Positions 28,449-37,999 are shown, counted from the first letter of the stretch. The stretch: DNA of 64,000 nucleotides from Caldilineaceae bacterium (GCA_958295845.1 OY282376.1:4477022-4541021), one strand, 5' to 3'. Program-made: numbers and translations. The notes: generated by a model not told the origin, from the sequence alone.

Positions 28449-29831
28449 CTATGACTTATCGACCAGCAACTGGTCGACTGCTGCCGTCAGTTCGGAGAGC
28501 GTACTGACCTGCAGGATTTTGTCGCAGAGGGGCACGTATTCGAGCATGTCGCTGTCGCCGGTGCCCCACAGCATGGGCATCTCGGGATTCAGCCAGAGGG
28601 TGCGTCGGCTGCGGCGGGCCATTTTTCTGAAGATGTCGAGGCGGGGATCGTTGTAGTTGTTGCGGCCGTCGCCGACGACGATGAGGGTGGTGCGGTGGTC
28701 GATGGTGTCGAGGTAGTCGTCGGAGAAGTTCTGCAGACTGTGGCCCAGATCGGTGCTGTAGTAGCCGGGTGGCATCCTGATCAGGACCTGTTGGATGGCT
28801 TCATTGGCGCGGTTGCCCTGGAAGTCGGGCGTGATGTACTCGAGGTGGTCGATGAAGGCGAAGGCGTGGGACTTGCTCACCTGGTCCTGCAGTTCGTAGA
28901 GCAGAGAGAGCATGAGTTCGGTGCAGTGGCGCATGGAAGTACTGATGTCGCAGATCACGACCAGTTTGGGCTTGAGGGTGCGGTCGCGGTGCTTGATGTC
29001 GAACGGGACGCCGCCATGTTTGAGGTTGGCGCGGATGGTCGCCTTAGCGTCGAGCTGGCCGGTCTTGGCCTTCTTCTGGCGAAGGGCGATGCGGCTGCGC
29101 AGGAGGGCGGCGAGGCGGCGCACTTCTTGGCGCAGTTTTTGCATGTCGCTGTCGGAGAGGGCCTGAAACGGTTGGTCCATGAGCCCTTCGATCTGGTCCT
29201 CGGGGCGTTGCTCGGCCATGGCTTCGGCGATGCGCTGGCCGGCGTGCTGGCGCAGCTGCTCGCGCAGTGATTCCATGTTTTGGCCGATGAGCTGGCGCAT
29301 CTGGTCCAGACGTTCCTTGTTCATGCCCATCTGGGCCATGAGCTCCATGATTTCCTGCATGGCTTTGCGCACCTGTTCGAACTGGAGGGCGCGCTGCATT
29401 CGACGCGCCATCCATTCGCGATAGCGCAGATCATCGGCGTGATTGAGGCCCACCATTTGGCCGAGGGCATCGAGCTCTTCTTGCGAGAGCTCCTCGCCGC
29501 GCAGTAGCCGTTCCAGCATTTCGCGCAGGCGCTGTCCGAACTCCTGGAGGGCCTGGGCCAGCATGTTGGCCTCTTCCTCGGTCAGGTCTTCCATCAGGTT
29601 CATGAGCGGGGGCGGTTCGCCGCTGCCGAAGAAGAGCGGGAAGAGCTCTTCGAAGGTCGGGAGGCTCTCGGCATCTTTGACCAGGGTTGCGCGCAGGCTG
29701 AGGCGGAAGGAGTCGCGGTCGTGGACGCCGAGGTTATCGACGGCGGAGAAGGCATCGGCGCTTTCGGCGAGGCTGACGCGCACGCCGCCGGACCGTAAGG
29801 CTGAAATAAACTTTACAATTCGCTCTTCCAT
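28449..29831 (-). CDS. VWA-domain (CoxE-like) protein, partner of MoxR ATPase
   Basis: 460 residues. The N-terminal and middle parts are helical and rich in Met/Gln/Glu. The C-terminal von Willebrand A domain (about 265-450) has a MIDAS motif DISTS in VVICDISTSMRH. Proteins of this CoxE/YehP type work with MoxR AAA+ ATPases as chaperones for metal-cofactor or complex assembly. The MoxR gene lies directly upstream (110-base gap), supporting a functional pair; the client is unknown. Confidence 0.88.
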   Translation of the reverse strand: MEERIVKFISALRSGGVRVSLAESADAFSAVDNLGVHDRDSFRLSLRATLVKDAESLPTFEELFPLFFGSGEPPPLMNLMEDLTEEEANMLAQALQEFGQRLREMLERLLRGEELSQEELDALGQMVGLNHADDLRYREWMARRMQRALQFEQVRKAMQEIMELMAQMGMNKERLDQMRQLIGQNMESLREQLRQHAGQRIAEAMAEQRPEDQIEGLMDQPFQALSDSDMQKLRQEVRRLAALLRSRIALRQKKAKTGQLDAKATIRANLKHGGVPFDIKHRDRTLKPKLVVICDISTSMRHCTELMLSLLYELQDQVSKSHAFAFIDHLEYITPDFQGNRANEAIQQVLIRMPPGYYSTDLGHSLQNFSDDYLDTIDHRTTLIVVGDGRNNYNDPRLDIFRKMARRSRRTLWLNPEMPMLWGTGDSDMLEYVPLCDKILQVSTLSELTAAVDQLLVDKS

Positions 29832-29941
29832 GGGATTCTCCTCTGCAACGGGGAGGTCAGGCGTTCTGCCTTACTATTCCCAAAGTGCCCCTACGCTGCA
29901 TTATAAAAGTTCCCCTTCGATGCATTGTATCTGAAGAATGA

Positions 29942-30919
29942 TCAGTCGATGCGCCGTCCGCGGGGCAGCTCTTCGTCCCAGTCGGTTTCTTCGTCGTCGC
30001 CATCGTGCATGCGAGCCAGCTGGCGCTGTACTTTGCGCAGGTCGGTCTCGTGTTTCAGCAGTACGCTGAGGGTTGTTTCGAGCGTCTTCTGGTCCAGGTT
30101 TTCGGCGTTGAGCGTGACGAGCGCCTGTGCCCAGTCCAGGGTTTCGGAGATGCTGGGATGTTTGCGCAGGTCGATCTGGCGCAGGCTTTGCACGAGCTCT
30201 ACGGCCTGGCTGGCCATCTGCGGCGCCAGGTCGGGCACCTTTAGGCGGACGACGTTTAGCTCCTGCTCGAGGGAGGGGTAGCCGATGAAGAGATAGAGGC
30301 AGCGGCGTTTGAGCGCCTCGCTCAATTCGCGGGTGTTGTTGCTGGTGAGGACGACGATAGGTATGTGATTGGCCTCGAGTGTGCCGAGCTCGGGTACGCT
30401 GACCTGAAAGTCACTCAACACCTCGAGAAGGAAGGCCTCGAATTCGGCATCGGCGCGGTCGATCTCGTCTATGAGAAGCACGACCGGTTCTTCGCTGAGG
30501 ATGGCGCGCAGCAGGGGTCGTTGCAGGAGGAAGCGCATGGAGAAGAAGACGTCTTCCTCGTCGGTGAGGCGGTCGGCGGCTTCGGCGAGCGAGCCGGCGC
30601 CGGAAAGGGTCTGCTGCAGCTGATCGCGGAGCAGCTGTGTGTAGAGGAGCTGCTTGGCGTACTCCCATTCGTAGAGGGCCTTGGTCTCGTCGAGACCTTC
30701 GTAGCACTGGAGACGGATGAGGGTTCGGCCGAGTGAGCCGGCGATGGCTTTGGCGAGTTCGGTTTTGCCGACGCCGGCCGGGCCTTCGGTCAGCAGCGGT
30801 TTGCCCAGTTGCTGCGACAGGTAGACGGTGGTGGCGATTTCGTCATTGGCGATGTATTGCTGGCCGCCAAGAGAGTCTGTGGTTTCATCGATCGACTGAA
30901 ATGCGTTCGTTGTATTCAT
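29942..30919 (-). CDS. MoxR-family AAA+ ATPase
   Basis: 325 residues from the ATG at 30919. Walker A is GPAGVGKTELAKA, Walker B is LLIDEIDRAD, sensor 1 is VVLTSNNTRELSEAL, and a lid domain follows. The in-frame extension upstream of 30919 is low-complexity and lacks a ribosome site, whereas AAAGGAG precedes 30919, so the shorter start is used. It is upstream of the VWA partner on the same strand. Confidence 0.92.
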   Translation of the reverse strand: MNTTNAFQSIDETTDSLGGQQYIANDEIATTVYLSQQLGKPLLTEGPAGVGKTELAKAIAGSLGRTLIRLQCYEGLDETKALYEWEYAKQLLYTQLLRDQLQQTLSGAGSLAEAADRLTDEEDVFFSMRFLLQRPLLRAILSEEPVVLLIDEIDRADAEFEAFLLEVLSDFQVSVPELGTLEANHIPIVVLTSNNTRELSEALKRRCLYLFIGYPSLEQELNVVRLKVPDLAPQMASQAVELVQSLRQIDLRKHPSISETLDWAQALVTLNAENLDQKTLETTLSVLLKHETDLRKVQRQLARMHDGDDEETDWDEELPRGRRID

Positions 30920-31278
30920 GTGAGGGGGAGGCTCCTTTGGCCATCCTTGTGCGGCACTTGAACGCTGGCAGTTGGCCGCTGCGTTACGTTGTAGTGTATC
31001 TGACAGGCAGGCGCTTTGTAAAGCATCGGAATCGTCCCGGGCTTCGACGCCGCTACTGTTGGCGGTTGCGAGCGGCGCTTCAGGCGCCAAAAAAAAATGG
31101 CAGTTGCGCGAATTTCAGTACTTCAGCTATATTTCTGTCGCGTGCGCCCGAAACCGGGACTGACCTGGATTGAGAGGGCATTCATCGCAAAAAAGCACGA
31201 AGTGACGAGTACAAGAAGAAGTCATAAGAGGAAGTCACAAGAGTCGTAGTTCGAACGCTTACCCGCAAGGAAACGTGA
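30920..31278. other. Divergent intergenic region, no gene seen
   Basis: Between the divergent MoxR and M20 genes. It should contain both promoters, but I could not pick convincing -35/-10 pairs. A run of nine A (about 31088-31096) is the only striking feature. Confidence 0.5.
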
Positions 31279-32430
31279 ATGCTCGATACAGAACGCCTGA
31301 TCTCCTTTACCAGGGACATCGTACGCATCCCGAGCCTGAGCGGCGAGGAGGCGCAGGTCTCTAGCCGCATAGAGGAGGAGATGACTGCGCTCGGGTTTGA
31401 CAGGGTGTGGACGGACAGCGTGGGCAATGTGGTTGGAGTGCTGGAGGGCCCGCAGCCCGGGCCGACGATCGTGTTCGACGCGCATACGGATACGGTGGGT
31501 GTCTCGCCGGGGGTGCCGTGGGAGCTGGACCCGTTCAGCGGGGAGGTGCGGGGCGGTGCGCTGAACGGGCGCGGCGCGGCGGACATGAAGGGCGCGCTGG
31601 CGGCGATGGTGCATGGCATCGGCGGGCTGGACAGGGCGGCGTTGAAGGGCAAGGCGGTGGTGAGCGCGTCGGTGATGGAGGAGGTGCTGGAGGGCGTGGC
31701 GCTGGAGAAGGTGATCGGGCAGACTGGTGCTGACTTTGTTGTGATTGGCGAGGCGTCGGACTTGCAGATCGTGCGAGGGGGACGCGGCCGGGCCGAGATT
31801 CACCTGACGACGACGGGACGGCCTTCGCACTCGTCGGCGCCGCAGATGGGGCGCAACGCGGTGCTGGACATGATGCGTGTGATCGCGGCGGTGGAGGACC
31901 TGGCGCTGGACGAGAACCCGCAGATGGGGCCGGCGATCTTTGCGTTGACAGATATTATCAGCGAGCCCTACCCGGGCCATTCGGTCATTCCCAGCATATG
32001 CCGGGTGACGTATGACCGGCGGCTGCTGCCCGGGGAGGCGGCGGAGCGTGTGCTGGCGGACATCAGCGAGCGTCCTGAGCTGGCGGACATCCAGCTGGAT
32101 GCGCGTGTGGGGACGGGGGAGTATACGAGTTATACGGGGCACACTTTTGTGACGGAGAAGTTTTTTCCGGCGTGGTTGGCGGATGACGCCGACCCGTTTG
32201 TGACGGGCGCGCTGGCGGCGGTGCATGGGGCGGGGATCAGTGCGGGTTTGAACGCGTATCGATTCTGCACGAATGCGGCTTACAGCGCGGGCGTGGCGGG
32301 CATACCGACGATCGGCTTTGGTCCGGCGACGGAAGCCGATGCGCACATCATCAATGAGAGACTGAAGTTGGACGACCTGATCGCGGCGGCGCAGGGGTAC
32401 CGGGCGATCGGTGAGGCAGTCTTGGGGTGA
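31279..32430 (+). CDS. M20-family metallopeptidase/hydrolase, YgeY-like
   Basis: 383 residues of the ArgE/DapE/ACY1/CPG2 group. Metal ligands are H69 and D102 (DAHTD, GRGAADMKG), E134/E135 (catalytic base and ligand), E158 (GEASD) and a C-terminal His in EADAHI. The dimerisation domain is inserted at about 175-285. The overall pattern resembles YgeY-type hydrolases that occur with selenium-dependent purine or carbamoyl pathways, but no such genes are nearby. AAGGAAA precedes the ATG. The substrate is uncertain. Confidence 0.88.
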   Translation: MLDTERLISFTRDIVRIPSLSGEEAQVSSRIEEEMTALGFDRVWTDSVGNVVGVLEGPQPGPTIVFDAHTDTVGVSPGVPWELDPFSGEVRGGALNGRGAADMKGALAAMVHGIGGLDRAALKGKAVVSASVMEEVLEGVALEKVIGQTGADFVVIGEASDLQIVRGGRGRAEIHLTTTGRPSHSSAPQMGRNAVLDMMRVIAAVEDLALDENPQMGPAIFALTDIISEPYPGHSVIPSICRVTYDRRLLPGEAAERVLADISERPELADIQLDARVGTGEYTSYTGHTFVTEKFFPAWLADDADPFVTGALAAVHGAGISAGLNAYRFCTNAAYSAGVAGIPTIGFGPATEADAHIINERLKLDDLIAAAQGYRAIGEAVLG

Positions 32431-33027
32431 CGATGCCTCAGGTGCTGTGAATCAGTAAGCCGATTCAGATAGCGGAGCGGCAGCGCTGCCGACGATTCTA
32501 TGAATCACAGTTCAGAACCAGATATAGAATACAGCAGATTGGGCTTCTTTCAGACCCCGAAGCGGCTGGCGCGGCGACTCTTGCATGGGCCGCCGGTTGC
32601 CGGCTTCATACCCAGACCAGAGCTTTCTCCTCCTAGCGACGCCGGGAATCTACTCCTCGCGGTCGGCGTGCGAATGATTGGGCCGATGCCCCAATTTTTA
32701 GAAAAAGACATTGGCAGCAGTCGCTTGTAGCGCGGCTGCAATTGGCGGCGCGGGGGTGCGGCGCGGCTGTTCCATTCTTGCATCATATTTTGAGATTGCA
32801 GCGGACCGAAGAGGGGAAGGCTTGGGGCGTCTGAACATCGTGAATGTGATAAGAGGGCGCCCAGAATGTACTGCATTTCGCCCCCTTTGACCGCAGGGCG
32901 AATGAATGCGGCTCGCCGCCAGGGCAGCAGGCTGGGGCCCCAGAAAACCGGGCAAATTGACAGTCGGAAGACAGAGACTGCCAACGCAGGCTACTAACGC
33001 AGACTACTAACGCAGACTACTAACGCA
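32431..33027. other. Intergenic region, no gene seen
   Basis: About 600 bases. A 76-codon open frame at 32500-32730 has no recognisable features. The distal end carries the 13-bp tandem repeat listed separately. Confidence 0.5.
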
Positions 33028-33029
33028 AT
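32991..33029 (+). repeat. 13-bp tandem repeat running into the start codon of the YcaQ-like gene
   Basis: Three units of CTACTAACGCAGA (32991-33003, 33004-33016, 33017-33029). The third ends CTACTAACGCAAT, so that the ATG at 33028 begins in its last two bases. A degenerate fourth unit (CTGCCAACGCAGG) lies upstream. No Shine-Dalgarno sequence is visible. Confidence 0.9.
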
Positions 33030-34284
33030 GGAAACGATTACACTTACCGAGACTGAAGCCAGACGCCTTGCCGTTGCGGCGCAGCGGCTGGCAGGGCCGC
33101 GCGCCGAGGCCAGTAAAGGGAGCATTGTCGAGCTGCTGAGGCAGATCAACTGTCTGCAGATCGATCCGATCCGGGCGGTGGAGCGGACGCAGCTGCTGGT
33201 GTTGTGGAGCCGGATGGGGGCATTTGACCCGTCGTGGCTGGATGAACTCCAGGGGGAGCGCCTCATTTTTGAGGGCGACGCGCACCGGGCCTCCTACGTT
33301 CTGACGGAAGACTATGCGCTCCTGCGCCGCTGGATTGGGAGTCTTTCGGAGAGGAAGGGCGAGGGGATGGAGCGGGTACGGGAGTGGATGGAGGAAAACC
33401 GATCGCTGCGCGAAGGAATCATCGGGCGGTTGAGGGAAGAGGGCCCTTTGGCTTCAACGGCTTTCGACGACTTGGAGGGCGGGCCGCGGCTCCCTTCGAA
33501 TTGGGGAAGCGGCAAGCCGGCTTCCAGTATGCTGAGTTTTCTGAGCTGGCAAGGGGTTGTCTTACCGGTTGGCCGGAAGGGAAATCAGAGGTTGTGGCAT
33601 GTGCGGGATGAATGGCTGCCGGAGTGGGCGGAGAAGGCGCCGCCGGCGGAAGAGGAGGTCGTAGCCCTTACGTGCCAGCGCTCGCTGAAGGCGCTGGGTG
33701 TGGCCAACCAGCGGCAGATCAGCCGTCATTTCATTCGCCATAAGTATCCCAATCTAGGACAGAGGCTGGCGGAGCTGATGGGGGAAGGGAGCGTGCTGCC
33801 GGCGCAGATCGATGGTGAGGAAGGGGCTTGGGAAGGCGAGTGGTATATCCACCGGGACTCGGTTCCGTTGCTTAATTCGATTCGGGGAGACGGTTGGTCG
33901 CCGCGCACGGTGTTCTTGTCGCCGTTTGACAATCTCATCTGCGACCGGGAACGGACGGAGCAATTTTTCAGTTTCTACTTCCGCATCGAGATTTACGTGC
34001 CGAGGGCCAAGCGGGAGTACGGCTACTATGTGTTGCCGCTTCTGCACGGCGACCGCTTGATTGGGAGGATGGATTCGCAGATCGATCGTAAGACGGGAAT
34101 CTATCATATCCACGCTATGTATCAAGAAGAGGGGGCGCGCATCGATGCGCAAACCAGGGCGGCAGCGGCCGAGTCGTTGGTGGAGCTGGCCCGGTTTATC
34201 GGCGCGAAGGGCGTCGAACTGGGGGAGCGGATCCCTGCTGCCTGGCGCAACGCACTGGAAAAGGAGGTCACCCAAGGCTTATGA
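33028..34284 (+). CDS. Winged-helix DNA glycosylase, YcaQ/AlkX type
   Basis: 418 residues of the HTH_42 (YcaQ/AlkZ) superfamily, whose studied members excise bulky alkyl lesions and unhook interstrand crosslinks. The catalytic Q-x-D motif (Q44-I45-D46 in CLQIDPI) places it with YcaQ/AlkX rather than with the QxQ AlkZ enzymes. The C-terminal block (LSPFDNLICDRERTE ... YYVLPLLHGDRLIGRMDSQIDR) is a close family match. Its stop overlaps the next start by four bases, tying it to an SLC12-like permease. Confidence 0.9.
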   Translation: METITLTETEARRLAVAAQRLAGPRAEASKGSIVELLRQINCLQIDPIRAVERTQLLVLWSRMGAFDPSWLDELQGERLIFEGDAHRASYVLTEDYALLRRWIGSLSERKGEGMERVREWMEENRSLREGIIGRLREEGPLASTAFDDLEGGPRLPSNWGSGKPASSMLSFLSWQGVVLPVGRKGNQRLWHVRDEWLPEWAEKAPPAEEEVVALTCQRSLKALGVANQRQISRHFIRHKYPNLGQRLAELMGEGSVLPAQIDGEEGAWEGEWYIHRDSVPLLNSIRGDGWSPRTVFLSPFDNLICDRERTEQFFSFYFRIEIYVPRAKREYGYYVLPLLHGDRLIGRMDSQIDRKTGIYHIHAMYQEEGARIDAQTRAAAAESLVELARFIGAKGVELGERIPAAWRNALEKEVTQGL

Positions 34285-36494
34285 CAGCATCTGCACAGGC
34301 TGCTTCGGGACAGACGGCGAATGCGTCGGCCCGGTTCGGAACGTTTGGCGGGGTGTTCACGCCGAACGTGCTGACGATTCTGGGGTTGATCCTCTTTTTG
34401 CGGGCGGGCTGGGTTGTGGGCCAGGCCGGTATGCTGGGCGCGCTGTTGATTGTGTTGATCGCCAACGCGATCAGTTTTCTGACGGGTCTGTCGCTGTCGG
34501 CGATCGCGACGTCGATGAACGTGCGGGCGGGCGGCAAGTACTATCTGATCTCGCGGACGTTGGGCCGGGAAATCGGCGGCGCCATTGGCGTGCCACTCTA
34601 TCTTTCGCAGGCGATTTCGGTTGCCTTTTACATTATTGGTTTCACCGAGTCGCTGGAGGGCATTGCTTTCTTCAGCCAGATCGACTCCCGGGTGCTTTCG
34701 ACGTTGATTGCGATTGTGTTTGCGGCCGTGGCGTTCATCGGCGCGGACTTTGCGATCAAGATTCAGTATTTCATTCTGGCAGCGTTGATGGCGGCGCTGC
34801 TTTCTTTCTTTGGGGGAGGCTGGTTGTCGATACAGGCTCCGACGCTGACGGCCAACTATGGCGAGGGCATGAATTTCTGGAGTGTGTTCGCGGTCTTTTT
34901 CCCGGCTGTGACGGGCATTGCGGTGGGCGCGAGCATGTCGGGCGATCTGAAGGACCCAGGTCGGAGCATTCACAAGGGCACACTCTATTCGGTAATGTTT
35001 ACGGCGGTCGTTTACTTTCTCTCGGTCATCTGGCTTTCGTTGCATGGCAGCCCGGATGAGCTGAAGAGCAACACGCTGATCATGCGGGACATTGCGCTGT
35101 TTCCGCCGTTGATTCTGATTGGGGTGTGGGCGGCTACGCTGTCGTCGGCGTTGGGGAGCATTGTGGCGGCGCCGCGTACGTTGCAGGCGATGGCGAATGA
35201 CGGGATCGTGCCGCGGGTGCTGGGTTCGCGGCTGGGCAGTCCAACGGAGCCGCGGGTTGGCGTTCTGATCACGGCGTGCATCGCGTTTGCGGTGATCTGG
35301 GCCGGTGACCTTAACGTTGTGGCGCCGATCATCACGATGTTTTTCCTGAATACGTACGGGATGACGAACCTGGTGGCGGGGATTGAGAAGCTGGTGGGGA
35401 ACCCCAGTTTCCGGCCGCGGGCGAAAATCCATTACAGTTTTTCGTTGCTGGGGGCGGCCGGTTGTTACGGGGCGATGTTCGTGATCAATCCCGGGGCGAC
35501 GGTGGTTGCGATTCTGATAAGCTACGGGATCTATTTCTTCCTGGAGCGCCGCTCGACGATTCGCACGTGGGGTGATGTTCGCAACGGGATCTGGTTTGCG
35601 CTGGCGCGGCGGTCGCTGCTAAATCTGGAGCGTTCGAATTTTCATGCCAAGAACTGGCGTCCGAACATTCTGGTGTTCACGGGGCAGCCGCATAACCGGG
35701 CGCCGCTGGTGGAGATTGCGAATCTGCTGAGCCGTGGGCAAGGAATCGTTTCGTTTTACCAGCTGCTGGTGGGGGATATCGATCAGCTGGCGAGGAGAAG
35801 ACTGCGCAGCATTGCGCGGCGGCAGATCCGCACGTTCATCCTTGAACAGAACATGTCGGCTTTTGCGGAGGCGGACATTGTGGAGGATTTCTACGCCGGC
35901 GCGGTGACAGTGTGCCAGTCTCATGGTGTGGGCGGGCTGGAGCCGAACGCGGTGCTGATGGGTTGGAGCGACACGGAGAGCGGCCGCACGCTTTTGCTGA
36001 GGCTGTTATCGACGTTGTTCGAGCTGGAAAAGTCGGTGTTGTTCCTGCATCACGATGAGAAGCGGGGCTTCGGCAACCGCCGGGTGATCGATGTGTGGTG
36101 GGGCGGGCGAAGCGGCAACGGGGATCTGATGCTGCTGCTGGCCCATATTATTTCGCAGAGCCCGGGTTGGGAAGGGGCATCGATCCGGCTGCTGCAGACG
36201 CTGCCGCGCAGGGAGGGCCGGGAACAGACGGAGGCCCATCTGCGAGCGCTGTTGGACAGGGTGCGGGTGAATGCGGAGCCGGTGGTGGTTGTGCCGCCGC
36301 GAGGCGAGCGATTCCCGGATACTGTACAGACGTGGAGCAGGGAGACTGATCTGACGTTGCTGGGTATGAACCGGCCGGAGGCGGAGGAGCGGGCGAGCTA
36401 TGGCAACCAGCTCAATGGCTGGTTGAGCGGGGTGGGGACGGTGTTGCTGATTCATAGTGCGCAGACGGAGGATTTATTGGCCCCTAACGATTGA
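34281..36494 (+). CDS. SLC12/APC-superfamily cation-chloride or amino acid permease-like
   Basis: 737 residues: about 12 membrane helices in residues 25-420, then a cytosolic domain (about 440-737) like that of cation-chloride cotransporters. The GGVFTPNVLTILGLILFLRAGWVVG opening and GGAIGVPLYLSQAISVAFYIIGFTE segment are typical of the bacterial SLC12 branch. The transported ion or solute cannot be read from sequence. It is translationally coupled (ATGA overlap) to the DNA glycosylase. Confidence 0.85.
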   Translation: MTASAQAASGQTANASARFGTFGGVFTPNVLTILGLILFLRAGWVVGQAGMLGALLIVLIANAISFLTGLSLSAIATSMNVRAGGKYYLISRTLGREIGGAIGVPLYLSQAISVAFYIIGFTESLEGIAFFSQIDSRVLSTLIAIVFAAVAFIGADFAIKIQYFILAALMAALLSFFGGGWLSIQAPTLTANYGEGMNFWSVFAVFFPAVTGIAVGASMSGDLKDPGRSIHKGTLYSVMFTAVVYFLSVIWLSLHGSPDELKSNTLIMRDIALFPPLILIGVWAATLSSALGSIVAAPRTLQAMANDGIVPRVLGSRLGSPTEPRVGVLITACIAFAVIWAGDLNVVAPIITMFFLNTYGMTNLVAGIEKLVGNPSFRPRAKIHYSFSLLGAAGCYGAMFVINPGATVVAILISYGIYFFLERRSTIRTWGDVRNGIWFALARRSLLNLERSNFHAKNWRPNILVFTGQPHNRAPLVEIANLLSRGQGIVSFYQLLVGDIDQLARRRLRSIARRQIRTFILEQNMSAFAEADIVEDFYAGAVTVCQSHGVGGLEPNAVLMGWSDTESGRTLLLRLLSTLFELEKSVLFLHHDEKRGFGNRRVIDVWWGGRSGNGDLMLLLAHIISQSPGWEGASIRLLQTLPRREGREQTEAHLRALLDRVRVNAEPVVVVPPRGERFPDTVQTWSRETDLTLLGMNRPEAEERASYGNQLNGWLSGVGTVLLIHSAQTEDLLAPND

Positions 36495-36500
36495 GAGGAA

Positions 36501-36765
36501 TTGCGGAGAACACCTTTACACGTTTTGTCCGCGGAGGACGCGGAGGGGCGCGGAGAACTGCAACGGCAACGGCAACACCAATTGGAACCACGGAGGGCCA
36601 CGGAGGTGCACGGAGAACTGCAACTGCAACACCTTTTGTCCGCGGAGGACGCGGAGGGGCGCGGAGAACGGCAACTGCAACAGCTTTTGTCCACGGAGGA
36701 CGCGGAGGGGCGCGGAGAACTGCAACGGCAATTTCCTTTGTCCACGGGGGACGCGGAGAACGGCA
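36501..36765 (+). repeat. A-family G-rich repeats, cluster A1
   Basis: At least five imperfect units built on TCCGCGGAGGACGCGGAGG followed by GGCGCGGAGAAC and a short CAAC spacer. Some units have the ACGG variant (CCACGGAGG). Each unit itself contains three CGCGGAG words spaced about 10 bases apart. Reading frames through it encode only repetitive Arg/Gly peptides. Confidence 0.9.
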
Positions 36766-36781
36766 GGGGTTAGGGGGTGGA

Positions 36782-36897
36782 GACACTGTTGGCTAGGCGC
36801 AATGTTGGGGAAGATTGAACAAGGTGGCTAGCAAGGGCGGGGCGTTGCGGGGGCGCAGCCCCTGCACAAGGGAGGGCCGAAGGCCCGACCGCCCAAC
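36782..36897 (+). repeat. REP-like dispersed element, copy C3
   Basis: A full-length match to C1: TGTTGGCTAG, GTGGCTAGCAAGGGCGGGGCGT-type middle, the GC-rich hairpin (one base changed, CCCCTGC) and GGGCCGAAGGCCC. It sits directly after A-family cluster A1. Confidence 0.8.
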
Positions 36898-36939
36898 TGC
36901 AGTGGATAGTGATTCGTTGCCAGAGGTGACGATTCTGAC

Positions 36940-36968
36940 TGTTACTGCTCTATCTGCTGTGATATACT
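36940..36968 (+). promoter_or_regulatory. Possible extended -10 promoter for the aldolase gene
   Basis: TGATATACT (36960-36968) is an extended -10 element about 190 bases before the ATG at 37157; the -35 region (near 36940) is poor. Confidence 0.35.
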
Positions 36969-37156
36969 TTCGACGACGGGCCGGGCGGCCTGTCCTGCCA
37001 TAGGTAGACTTTTCCAAGGCACAGATTGTTTAACGAAGCGCTTCCACCGCCGCCGGGGGATGTAGAGCGGAGGGGCAGCGCTTTATCTATCATCACATTG
37101 GCTGGCTTCTGCGGGAGCGGGAGGTCAGCACGCCATCCCATGCGGAGAATTTAACA

Positions 37157-37942
37157 ATGCGCGCGAATCCGATTCGCAAGTTGCTCGATGAGGGCAAACC
37201 GACGCTGGCAACCCACATTCACAGCGTGTGGCCGAACGTGGTCGAGGCGCTGGGCCATACGGGGCTGTACGATTATGTGGAGTTTGTGGCTGAGTATGGA
37301 ACGTATACGCTGCACGATTTGGACAATATTTGCCGGGCGGCGGAGCTTCACGGCCTGGGCTCGATGATCAAGATCGACTGGGCGAACAACGAGTTTGTTG
37401 CGCAGCGGGCGGTCGGGTCGGGGTTCAACAGCGTGCTGTTTTCGGACGTGCGCTCGGCGGCGGGCGCGGCGGACTGTGTGAGCTATGTGCGGGCGGATAC
37501 GCCGCATGCAGGCGGCACGTTCGGCGTGGCGACGCGGCGATTTTCGTACATGGGGTACGGGGGCAATGAGGCGTATATTCAGGCGCTGGACGATATCGTT
37601 GTGGCGCTGATGCTGGAGAAGAAGCCGGCGCTGGATGAGCTGGAAGGGATTCTGGAGGTGGACGGGGTGGAGATGCTGCAGTGGGGGCCTTCCGACTTTT
37701 CGATGAGCATCGGCAAGGGTGGACAACGGGGGGATGCTGAGGTGGCGGCGGCAGCACAGAAGGTGATCGATGGCTGCATGGCAGCGGGCGTTCATCCGCG
37801 CATCGAGATTGGTACTGCGGATGATGCTAAGCGCTATTTGGATATGGGGGCGCGGCATTTCTGCATTGGGACGGATATCGCGATTCTGCACGGATGGTGG
37901 CAGAAGGAAGGTGAAGGAATGCGAAAGGCATTAGATGAATAG
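37157..37942 (+). CDS. HpcH/HpaI aldolase/citrate lyase-family protein with altered active site
   Basis: 261 residues with a TIM-barrel pattern of class II pyruvate aldolases. Metal ligands are kept: E154 (LMLEKK) and D180 (GPSDFSMS). The His of the EHAP motif, the active-site base in HpaI, is replaced (EYG, Y47), and the pyruvate-binding Arg is Lys (IKIDWAN, K72). It may act on a different substrate or belong to a divergent subfamily. GGAG nine bases before the ATG supports the start. A terminator-like hairpin follows at 38128. Confidence 0.82.
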   Translation: MRANPIRKLLDEGKPTLATHIHSVWPNVVEALGHTGLYDYVEFVAEYGTYTLHDLDNICRAAELHGLGSMIKIDWANNEFVAQRAVGSGFNSVLFSDVRSAAGAADCVSYVRADTPHAGGTFGVATRRFSYMGYGGNEAYIQALDDIVVALMLEKKPALDELEGILEVDGVEMLQWGPSDFSMSIGKGGQRGDAEVAAAAQKVIDGCMAAGVHPRIEIGTADDAKRYLDMGARHFCIGTDIAILHGWWQKEGEGMRKALDE

Positions 37943-37999
37943 TGGACAGTGGCCGGAGCGGAGAAGATCGCTTTGGCCATGCAGAAGTGTGGTGACGGC

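Noticed and set aside
32500..32730. 76-codon open frame before the DNA glycosylase gene
   Set aside because: No family features and no ribosome site.
34122..35432. 436-codon minus-strand open frame
   Set aside because: Antisense of the permease gene, Arg/Gln/His-rich composition typical of a shadow.
36457..36831. Arg/Gly-rich small proteins in several frames
   Set aside because: All come from translation of the A-family repeat; no ribosome site and no conservation pattern.
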